From AB-137-C09 sp964458185 (GTDB lineage: Bacteria > Pseudomonadota > Zetaproteobacteria > Mariprofundales > Mariprofundaceae): a stretch of DNA of 5,080 nt. Shown one piece after another: positions 1 to 4,897 of this stretch (position 1 is its first letter; every line of letters begins with the position of its first letter). The notes beneath the pieces were generated by a model, which was not told where the DNA came from, searched no databases, and saw nothing but the letters and a program-made list of their open reading frames with translations. Position numbers and translations under genes: made by a program. The stretch spans positions 1 to 5,080 of the forward strand of contig CAYWFG010000050.1 in NCBI GenBank assembly GCA_964458185.1. Reading direction: 5' to 3'.

Positions 1-2
1 GA

Positions 3-92
3 GCCTCGTTCCCATGCTCCTGCGTGGGAACGGATATTCAATATACTTACCCATAATATGCATTCCCACGCAGGAGCGTGGGAATGAGAGGC
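3..92. repeat. REPIN: two inverted REP-like hairpins
   Basis: Two palindromic units face each other. The left unit (7-32) is an 11-base stem around a TCCT loop with one G.T wobble. The right unit (61-86) is a perfect 11-base stem around an AGGA loop, with arms CATTCCCACGC and GCGTGGGAATG. Each unit is flanked on its outer side by a matching GCCTC-type end (3-7 and 88-92), so the right unit is the reverse complement of the left apart from a few substitutions. The 28-base AT-rich spacer has ATATT (34-38) complementary to AATAT (55-59), so the whole block could fold as one long hairpin. This arrangement is that of REP doublets (REPINs), which are mobilised in trans by RAYT (TnpA-REP) transposases. 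No transposase is present in the window. Confidence 0.8.
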
Positions 93-119
93 GAGTTTTA
101 GCATAACTGCGTAAGATGA

Positions 120-147
120 TTTACTTAATACATCTTTTCTATTTAAT
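120..147 (+). promoter_or_regulatory. Possible sigma70 promoter for the rdgC-purB-secB-trpS operon
   Basis: A -35-like TTTACT (120-125, 4 of 6 consensus bases) is followed after 16 bases by a -10-like TTTAAT (142-147, 5 of 6). This would start transcription near 154, leaving a leader of about 25 bases before rdgC. It lies in the AT-rich stretch between the REP doublet and the first gene, the only gap able to hold an operon promoter inside the window. AT-rich DNA yields such matches by chance, so the call is tentative. Confidence 0.3.
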
Positions 148-179
148 ACTTTAAACAATACAGGTTTCATAATACAATA

Positions 180-1085
180 ATGTGGTTTAACAATATACAC
201 TTTTACCGTTTTGAATCGCCGTTCACGATGGATGAACAAGCACTGGGGCAGCAACTTGGCGAACATACTGCTCGCCCTTGCGGACAAATGGAGCAATCCT
301 GTGAAGGGTGGGCAAAACCTTTAGGACGTGATGGTCATACCTTGGTGCATCAAACGGATGGGCAATTGATGATTTGCCTGCAACGCCAAGACCGCATGCT
401 GCCTGCCAGTGTGGTACGTGAACAACTGGATGAACAAATCTGGACGCTGGAAGGCGAAAAAGGTCGCGCCCTCAATCGTCGTGAGAAAGCCGATCTTAAA
501 GACGAATTAGTGCAAACCTTATTGCCGCAAGCGTTTGTCCGTACCAGCCATGCCTATGCCTGTATTTTGCCTCAAGATGGTTGGTTGATTATCAATGCCA
601 GCAGTGTTAAACGTGCCGAAGATTTTCTTGCGGTACTGATTAAAACTATTCCCACCTTATCACTGGTTGCACCGCAACTAGAAGGTTCATTAAGCGATGT
701 TATGTGCCATTGGATGCTTGATGAAACAACGATCCCCGAAGGCTTTGCGCTAGAAGATGCCTGCAAGCTGATTACTCAAGGTGAGCATGGTGGCAGCATT
801 CAATGCCGCCAAGAAGACTTGGCAAAAGATGAGATTTTAGCCCATATTCGCGCAGGTAAATCAGTCACTCAATTGGCAATCAATTGGCAATCGCGGGTAT
901 CGTTTGTCTTAAGTGATGATTTATCGCTCAAAAAACTTCGTTTTGATAGTGCCGTGCTCGATGAAGCAGGCGATGCCGATGATGCTGCAACACGCTTTGA
1001 TGCTGATTTCACCATCATGGCAGCCGAACTTCGGCAACTGCTTGCTGCACTGATGGCAGCACTGCCGACCCAAAAGGAATCATGA
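180..1085 (+). CDS. rdgC: Recombination-associated protein RdgC
   Basis: RdgC is a nucleoid-associated, ring-shaped homodimer that encircles double-stranded DNA, binds without strong sequence preference and restrains RecA activity. The 301-residue product matches the usual family length (about 300). Family hallmarks are visible: the N-terminus MWFNNIHFYRF, LPASVVREQL (74-83), the charged helix around 92-112, the AYACILPQDGWLIINASS core (about 125-142), and the C-terminal block GKSVTQLAINW (226-236) leading to DLSLKKLRF (247-255) and TRFDADFTIM (271-280). There is no signal peptide or membrane segment. The ATG at 180 is chosen because MWF is the conserved family start; the upstream Shine-Dalgarno is poor (AGG at 162-164, 15 bases away). 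It is the first gene of the tight plus-strand cluster, and its TGA overlaps an ATG (ATGA, 1082-1085) in frame with purB. Confidence 0.96.
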   Translation: MWFNNIHFYRFESPFTMDEQALGQQLGEHTARPCGQMEQSCEGWAKPLGRDGHTLVHQTDGQLMICLQRQDRMLPASVVREQLDEQIWTLEGEKGRALNRREKADLKDELVQTLLPQAFVRTSHAYACILPQDGWLIINASSVKRAEDFLAVLIKTIPTLSLVAPQLEGSLSDVMCHWMLDETTIPEGFALEDACKLITQGEHGGSIQCRQEDLAKDEILAHIRAGKSVTQLAINWQSRVSFVLSDDLSLKKLRFDSAVLDEAGDADDAATRFDADFTIMAAELRQLLAALMAALPTQKES

Positions 1086-1087
1086 CC

Positions 1088-2464
1088 ATGGAATTATCTC
1101 CATTGATGGCATTATCACCGTTGGATGGTCGTTATGCTGCTAGCACTGCACCGTTGCGCCCTATCTTTAGTGAGTTTGGTCTCATTCGCGCCCGTGTTCG
1201 GGTGGAAGTTGAATGGCTGAAAATGCTGGCTGCAAACCCTGATATTGAAGGGATTAATGGGTTATCTGTCGATTCGATTAAATGTTTAGATCGCATCGTG
1301 GATGATTTTAGCAAAGCTGATGCTGCTCGTGTCAAAACCATTGAACGCACCACCAACCACGATGTCAAAGCCGTTGAGTATTTCCTTAAAGAACAATTAC
1401 AGAGCCAAGTTGATCTGCAAGCACAATCAGAGTTTTTACATTTTGCCTGCACCAGTGAAGATATCAACAACCTTGCCTATGGCTTGATGCTCACCGAAGC
1501 ACGCGATCAGGTGATGCTGCCCGCGCTTGATCAGAGTATTGCCCGCATCAAAGAGAACGCCATCAACATGGCAGACGATGCCATGCTGGCACGCACCCAT
1601 GGGCAATCTGCCAGCCCGACCACCATGGGCAAAGAATGGATCAACGTCGTCCATCGCTTAGCACGCCAACGGGAACAAATTACTAACACGGTGATCATGG
1701 GTAAAATCAATGGTGCTGTTGGCAATTATAACGCCCACTTGATTGCCTACCCCACACTTGACTGGGCAATCATTGCGCGTGATTTTGTCACTTCTTTGGG
1801 GCTAGATTGGAACTCTCGCACGACACAAATTGAACCCCATGATTATATTGCAGAACTCAATCAAGCATGGATGCGAACGAATACTATCTTGATAGATTTT
1901 AGCCGCGATATTTGGGGTTATGTCTCGTTGGGTTATTTTAGCCAACGCGTGATTGCAGGCGAAGTGGGTTCTTCTACCATGCCGCACAAGGTCAACCCCA
2001 TCGACTTTGAAAATGCCGAAGGCAACCTTGGGCTGGCAAATGCGATGCTTGCCCACCTAGCAGAGAAACTACCCGTTTCTCGCTGGCAACGTGATTTAAC
2101 TGACTCCACCGTACTACGTAACTTGGGCGTGGGTTATGGTTACACCTTGCTAGCATTGACCTCACTGCAAAAAGGTATGGGGAAATTAACCCTTAACCGC
2201 CCACGTTTACAGCGCGATTTAGATGCAAGTTGGGAAGTCTTGGGCGAAGCCGTACAAACCGTGATGCGAAAATACAGCCTAGAAAACCCTTACGAACAAA
2301 TGAAAGCAATGACGCGAGGCAGTGGCATTACTGCCGAAAAACTGCAAAAGTTCATCAGATCATTACCGATTTCAAGCGATGATCAACAACGTTTATTATC
2401 ATTAACCCCTGCGGGATACACAGGAAATGCATCCCAGCAAGCCAAAGGAAACACCCATGACTGA
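1088..2464 (+). CDS. purB: Adenylosuccinate lyase
   Basis: PurB is a cytoplasmic homotetramer of the fumarase/aspartase superfamily. It releases fumarate twice in purine synthesis: from SAICAR to give AICAR, and from adenylosuccinate to give AMP. The product is 458 residues, against 456 in E. coli. Visible motifs are TNHDVKAVEYFLKE, HFACTSEDINN, RTHGQSASPTTMGKE with His171 (same number as the E. coli catalytic His171), KINGAVGNYNAH, TTQIEPHDYIAEL, and the fumarate-lyase signature GSSTMPHKVNP (294-304) with the flexible-loop catalytic serine. Two ATGs compete. The one at 1088 gives MELSPL, aligning with E. coli MELSSL, and lies 9 bases after AAGGA (1074-1078). The one at 1082 lies only 3 bases after it and would overlap the rdgC stop. 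I prefer 1088. The 3' end overlaps secB by 8 bases, implying translational coupling. Confidence 0.97.
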   Translation: MELSPLMALSPLDGRYAASTAPLRPIFSEFGLIRARVRVEVEWLKMLAANPDIEGINGLSVDSIKCLDRIVDDFSKADAARVKTIERTTNHDVKAVEYFLKEQLQSQVDLQAQSEFLHFACTSEDINNLAYGLMLTEARDQVMLPALDQSIARIKENAINMADDAMLARTHGQSASPTTMGKEWINVVHRLARQREQITNTVIMGKINGAVGNYNAHLIAYPTLDWAIIARDFVTSLGLDWNSRTTQIEPHDYIAELNQAWMRTNTILIDFSRDIWGYVSLGYFSQRVIAGEVGSSTMPHKVNPIDFENAEGNLGLANAMLAHLAEKLPVSRWQRDLTDSTVLRNLGVGYGYTLLALTSLQKGMGKLTLNRPRLQRDLDASWEVLGEAVQTVMRKYSLENPYEQMKAMTRGSGITAEKLQKFIRSLPISSDDQQRLLSLTPAGYTGNASQQAKGNTHD

Positions 2465-2942
2465 ACAAGCAAAAACCCCTGCTGATAGCCCTGTTTTTCA
2501 AGTGAAAAAAATGTACATCAAAGATGTTTCATTTGAAAACCCCAATGCTCCTCAAGTGTTTATGGAATCACAAGAAAACCTCAACATTGAAATGAGCCTT
2601 GCCTTGAGCAACAACAAATTAGATGATGATCACTGGGAAGTGGTCATGAAAAGCGCCATCATTGCCCAAGATAAAGCCACTGAAAAAGTCGTGTTTGAAG
2701 TAGAAGTCGAGTATGCAGGTTTATTTGTCATCCACAACATCCCCGAAGAATCCCTTGCTGGTTTGTTGGGTGTTGATTGTCCCAGCATATTGCAACCCTA
2801 TGTGCGCCAAATTATTAGCCAATTAACGGTTGATGGTGGTTTTCTGCCATTTTTAATGGAACCTGTAAATTTTCGTGCTGCCTATGAACAAAACCTAGCC
2901 AATACTGCGGCAGAAGAAAAAAACAAACCAACTTTGCAGTAA
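2457..2942 (+). CDS. secB: Protein-export chaperone SecB
   Basis: SecB is a cytosolic homotetrameric chaperone that keeps precursor proteins unfolded and delivers them to SecA at the Sec translocon. The 161-residue product (E. coli 155) shows the family pattern: FQVKKMYIKDVSFENPNAPQVF (14-35), alternating beta strands over about 40-95, then the highly conserved LGVDCPSILQPYVRQII (104-120), GGFLPFLMEPVNF (127-139) and an acidic, variable tail. The ATG at 2457 is preceded by AAAGGA (2444-2449) with 7-base spacing, and the upstream in-frame ATG at 2427 lies inside purB without a comparable site. The frame overlaps the purB stop by 8 bases. In enterics secB sits beside grxC and gpsA; here it lies between purB and trpS, so the neighbourhood differs although the protein is ordinary. 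Confidence 0.96.
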   Translation: MTEQAKTPADSPVFQVKKMYIKDVSFENPNAPQVFMESQENLNIEMSLALSNNKLDDDHWEVVMKSAIIAQDKATEKVVFEVEVEYAGLFVIHNIPEESLAGLLGVDCPSILQPYVRQIISQLTVDGGFLPFLMEPVNFRAAYEQNLANTAAEEKNKPTLQ

Positions 2943-2953
2943 TCAGCGATTAA

Positions 2954-2972
2954 AAAGGAGGCAATGTGGTGA
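2954..2972 (+). promoter_or_regulatory. trpS ribosome binding site with overlapping Met-Trp-stop mini-ORF
   Basis: A near-perfect Shine-Dalgarno AAAGGAGG (2954-2961) precedes ATG TGG TGA at 2964-2972, a two-codon reading frame encoding Met-Trp. Its TGA overlaps the preferred trpS start in the arrangement GTGA (2969-2972). Tandem GTG codons at 2966 and 2969 are both in the trpS frame; the spacings of 4 and 7 bases from the Shine-Dalgarno favour 2969. The mini-ORF ATG is only 2 bases from the Shine-Dalgarno, which makes efficient initiation there doubtful, so any regulatory role is conjecture. Confidence 0.4.
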
Positions 2973-3991
2973 GCGACTCAACCAACAAGCCATTGCGGGT
3001 ATTATCAGGCATGCGACCAACAGGTCGTTTGCATCTAGGGCATTACAAAGGGGTGCTAGAAAATTGGTTGCTGCTGCAAGAAGAACATCATTGTTTCTTT
3101 TTTGCTGCCGATTGGCATGCTTTAACGACCGATTATGCTAACCCTGCCATTGTAAAGCAAACGATTTGGGATATGTTGATTGATTGGCTGGCTGTTGGTG
3201 TTGACCCTGATAAAAGCGTGATTTTTATTCAATCTTCCGTACCTGAGCATGCTGAGTTGCACTTATTGCTTTCTTTTATGACTCCTTTATCATGGTTAGA
3301 GCGCGTGCCAACCTACAAGGATCAGATTGCCCAATTGCGCGAAAAAGACTTAGGAACCTATGGTTTTTTAGGCTACCCCCTGTTGCAATCGGCAGATATT
3401 TTAATGTATTTAGCTGATGCCGTTCCCGTGGGCGAAGACCAAGTGCCGCATGTTGAACTAACCCGTGAAGTAGCACGACGTTTTAATCATTTGTACCGTG
3501 AACCAAGTCAACCATTATTCCCCGAGCCCCAACCGTTATTGATGCCTGCTGCCAAACTCCCTGGGCTAGATGGCAGAAAAATGAGCAAATCTTATGGCAA
3601 CACCATTGAACTTAGCGAAACATGGAAGGTGACTGAAAAAAAAATAAAAACCATGCCAACGGATCCTGCTCGCATGCGTAGAACTGATGCAGGCACGCCA
3701 GAGTTATGCCCTGTATGGGATTTCCATCAAGTGTATAGCACAGAAAAAGAACGTGAAGAATTGGATCAAGGCTGCCGCAGTGCTGGCATTGGTTGTCTCG
3801 ATTGTAAAAAAGTATTGCTGAAACATATCGAAGAAGAGTTACAACCGATACGGGAACGTCGTATTGCCATTGCCGCAAGAGAAGATGATGTGCGTGATAT
3901 TATTCGTGAAGGCAATAAACAAGCACAACTTCATGCAGGGCGAACCATGGAAAAAGTACGCAGGGCTTTGCAAATAGGCTACCGTATCTAA
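2969..3991 (+). CDS. trpS: Tryptophan--tRNA ligase (TrpRS), four-cysteine type
   Basis: This class Ic aminoacyl-tRNA synthetase charges tRNA-Trp with tryptophan using ATP, in the cytoplasm as a homodimer. The product is 340 residues. Visible are RVLSGMRPTGRLHLGH with the HIGH-type HLGH (22-25), FFFAADWHALTT, the tryptophan-pocket region YPLLQSADILMY with VGEDQVPHVELTREVARRFN, and KMSKS (204-208). After KMSKS come four cysteines, Cys247, Cys269, Cys276 and Cys279 (C-x21-C-x6-C-x2-C). This is close to the pattern that binds a [4Fe-4S] cluster near the anticodon site in Thermotoga maritima TrpRS and is absent from the E. coli type. The start is GTG at 2969, 7 bases after AGGAGG; GTG at 2966 would add one residue. 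An A9 run at 3636-3644 keeps the frame intact. Last gene of the operon, 26 bases after secB. Confidence 0.95.
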   Translation: MSDSTNKPLRVLSGMRPTGRLHLGHYKGVLENWLLLQEEHHCFFFAADWHALTTDYANPAIVKQTIWDMLIDWLAVGVDPDKSVIFIQSSVPEHAELHLLLSFMTPLSWLERVPTYKDQIAQLREKDLGTYGFLGYPLLQSADILMYLADAVPVGEDQVPHVELTREVARRFNHLYREPSQPLFPEPQPLLMPAAKLPGLDGRKMSKSYGNTIELSETWKVTEKKIKTMPTDPARMRRTDAGTPELCPVWDFHQVYSTEKEREELDQGCRSAGIGCLDCKKVLLKHIEEELQPIRERRIAIAAREDDVRDIIREGNKQAQLHAGRTMEKVRRALQIGYRI

Positions 3992-4023
3992 CAAGGGACG
4001 TGTACATTCCTAAGGGCTTGAAT

Positions 4024-4170
4024 AGGCTTCCATTTTAAGATGGGACAGCAATAAAATCAAGCGGTTACAGCATATTAGAAAATCACTGCTGATCCACCAT
4101 ATTGCAACAAAAATTATAGCTTAGCTTTGCTTTTTTAGTTGCAGGTTGTCCCGTCTTACAAGGGAAGCCT
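4024..4170. mobile_element. MITE-like element with imperfect terminal inverted repeats
   Basis: The 233-base gap between trpS and ssrA has no credible gene, but 4024-4047 (AGGCTTCC through TGGGACA) is the inverted complement of 4147-4170 (TGTCCC through GGAAGCCT) at 21 of 24 positions. The element is 147 bases. Inside it, TGCAAC (4103-4108) and GTTGCA (4138-4143) form a second inverted pair flanking A- and T-rich runs, so the transcript could fold into a long hairpin downstream of trpS. I see no coding capacity, no clear target-site duplication, and do not recognise the insertion-sequence family of the ends. It may be a non-autonomous insertion or a large terminator/processing hairpin; the matched ends at such distance favour a mobile origin. 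Confidence 0.5.
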
Positions 4171-4182
4171 TAAAACTGTTAT
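4155..4182 (+). promoter_or_regulatory. Weak promoter candidate for ssrA
   Basis: CTTACA (4155-4160, 4 of 6 matches to TTGACA) and TGTTAT (4177-4182, 4 of 6 matches to TATAAT) are 16 bases apart and would start transcription near 4189, giving a leader of about 36 bases to be removed by RNase P. The -35 lies inside the right inverted repeat of the element at 4024-4170, so that element could supply part of the promoter. TATGTT at 4190-4195 is an alternative -10 with no good -35. tmRNA is abundant, so a better promoter might be expected. Confidence 0.2.
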
Positions 4183-4224
4183 TGCCTCCTATGTTAAAAG
4201 AGGTAGCATGCAGCCCATGTTCAT

Positions 4225-4573
4225 GGGGGCGACTTGGTTTCGACGGAGATGCTGAACCCTGTGGGGCATGCTGGGATGGTACTCTCATTAAAAAGACCAC
4301 TAGCATTAACTGCTAACGACGACGTAGAACTCGCTTACGCTGCGTAAGTGACCCCACACTTCAGGTCGCCCATCGCCTGGATGACTGGGGCCATCAAGAT
4401 GGGACCGTTTTTGATCGCTGGGGAATCGTGGCGCAAAAATTAAAAATTACGAGACGATCTGATGGCAACCTTGTTTGTTCAGTTTCCTTCAGATGCTATT
4501 TGAACAAACTAAGCATGTAGAACCATAGGCAGATGGTTTTCGGACGTGGGTTCGAACCCCACCGCCTCCACCA
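4225..4573 (+). ncRNA. ssrA: Transfer-messenger RNA (tmRNA), one-piece
   Basis: tmRNA with SmpB rescues stalled ribosomes: it is charged with alanine, enters the A site, and its internal frame adds a degradation tag. The 349-base RNA starts GGGGGCG (4225-4231), which pairs with CGCCTCC (4563-4569) before the encoded ACCA (4570-4573). The T arm GTGGG-TTCGAAC-CCCAC and the conserved 5' TTTCGACGG and 3' CTAAGCATGTAG are present. Pseudoknot PK1 is visible: TGGGA (4272-4276) with TCTCA (4283-4287), and loop TGGT (4277-4280) with ACCA (4296-4299). PK2 is also visible: CCCCA/TGGGG (4352-4356, 4386-4390), CAGG/CCTG (4362-4365, 4376-4379), and loop CCCATC (4369-4374) with GATGGG (4398-4403). A nine-base helix joins 4473-4481 to 4501-4509. 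It is slightly shorter than the 363 bases of E. coli. It lies between trpS and tRNA-Arg and ends at a strong terminator. Confidence 0.96.
4312..4347 (+). other. tmRNA tag reading frame, predicted ANDDVELAYAA
   Basis: After TAACT, which occupies the place of the E. coli TAGTC before the resume codon, the frame GCT-AAC-GAC-GAC-GTA-GAA-CTC-GCT-TAC-GCT-GCG ends at a single TAA (4345-4347). The ANDD start is standard, but the tag has 11 residues (10 of them added by tmRNA translation in the E. coli tag ANDENYALAA) and ends AYAA instead of ALAA. The last codons and the stop form an eight-base hairpin, 4332-4339 with 4343-4350 around a CTG loop, equivalent in position to helix P5 of E. coli. Alanine from the charged tmRNA itself would precede this sequence in the finished tag. 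Confidence 0.8.
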
Positions 4574-4577
4574 AACC

Positions 4578-4609
4578 AAAAGAAGCCGCCCATGTGCGGC
4601 TTCTTTTTT
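4578..4609 (+). terminator. Intrinsic terminator after ssrA
   Basis: AAAAGAAGCCGC (4578-4589), a six-base loop CCATGT, and GCGGCTTCTTTT (4596-4607) form a 12-base-pair perfect stem running into a T tract ending at 4609. Its A and T sides could also act on the opposite strand. It starts 4 bases after the tmRNA CCA end and finishes 9 bases before tRNA-Arg. Confidence 0.9.
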
Positions 4610-4618
4610 CATCAAAAT

Positions 4619-4695
4619 GCACGGTTAGCTCAGCTGGATAGAGCGTTGGCCTCCGAAGCCAAAGGTCACAGGTTCGACTCCTGTACCGTGCGCCA
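4619..4695 (+). tRNA. tRNA-Arg, anticodon CCG
   Basis: This 77-base tRNA decodes the arginine codon CGG. The acceptor GCACGGT (4619-4625) pairs with ACCGTGC (4685-4691), followed by discriminator G and an encoded CCA (4693-4695). The anticodon arm is TTGGC-CTCCGAA-GCCAA (4646-4662) with anticodon CCG at 4653-4655. The T arm is ACAGG-TTCGACT-CCTGT (4668-4684). The D loop reads AGCTGGATA, which includes the A20 identity base of bacterial tRNA-Arg. Overall it resembles E. coli tRNA-Arg(CCG). No room for its own upstream promoter exists between the ssrA terminator and its first base. Confidence 0.97.
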
Positions 4696-4721
4696 CATAC
4701 CGATTTCATCCCGTCCCATAG

Positions 4722-4754
4722 AAGCCCACAAGCCTTATGCCTGCGGGCTTTTTT
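4722..4754 (+). terminator. Intrinsic terminator after tRNA-Arg
   Basis: AAGCCC (4722-4727) pairs with GGGCTT (4745-4750). The inner CAAGC and GCCTG extend the stem with mismatches, and a T run follows to 4754. It lies 26 bases after the tRNA CCA and would end the ssrA/tRNA transcript. Confidence 0.8.
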
Positions 4755-4803
4755 GTTGCCTTCTAGTCTCACCCCATCCAGCTTAAGCGCATGAAGGCGC
4801 AGA

Positions 4804-4883
4804 TTTCAAGGGGTTACTAAGGGGGTTTCTTTAGCCAGTACCCCTTCCCCCTGAAAAACGTACCCCCTAAAAGTAACCTGAAA
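4804..4883. repeat. Inverted repeat with G/C tracts downstream of tRNA-Arg
   Basis: The left arm 4804-4826 (TTTCA, GGTTACT, AGGGGGT) recurs in inverted form at 4862-4883 (ACCCCCT, AGTAACC, TGAAA), with small insertions and deletions between the blocks. The interior adds two more C tracts, and GTACCCC/GTACCCCC recurs as a direct repeat near 4838 and 4861. The pattern could be binding sites for a recombinase, replication or regulatory protein, or the end of an insertion. No family is recognised. This is the main structured part of the otherwise gene-free stretch from 4755 to about 4897. Confidence 0.45.
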
Positions 4884-4897
4884 AGAGAGGTAGAATA

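Noticed and set aside
1..92. CRISPR repeats
   Set aside because: There are only two units, inverted relative to each other and strongly palindromic, with no regular spacer array.
1082..1087. ATG at 1082 as the purB start (MTMELSP)
   Set aside because: Only 3 bases separate it from AAGGA, and the E. coli protein begins at the equivalent of the ATG at 1088. It cannot be wholly excluded because it makes an ATGA overlap with rdgC.
1436..2056. Several minus-strand open frames inside purB
   Set aside because: They lie fully within a strongly conserved gene on the other strand, have no ribosome binding sites and resemble no known family.
2427..2456. Longer SecB starting at ATG 2427
   Set aside because: It would add ten residues from inside purB without a Shine-Dalgarno, while ATG 2457 has AAAGGA at ideal spacing and fits the family N-terminus.
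2943..2968. T-box or trp attenuator before trpS
   Set aside because: The gap to secB is only 26 bases, too short for a T-box or an attenuator with alternative hairpins.
3636..3644. A9 run in trpS as a programmed slippage site
   Set aside because: The zero-frame protein is complete and conserved on both sides, and slippage would truncate an essential enzyme; most likely just Lys-rich coding sequence.
4592..4786. Open frames on both strands across 4509-4786
   Set aside because: They run through tmRNA, tRNA-Arg and two terminators; stable RNA genes explain these sequences.
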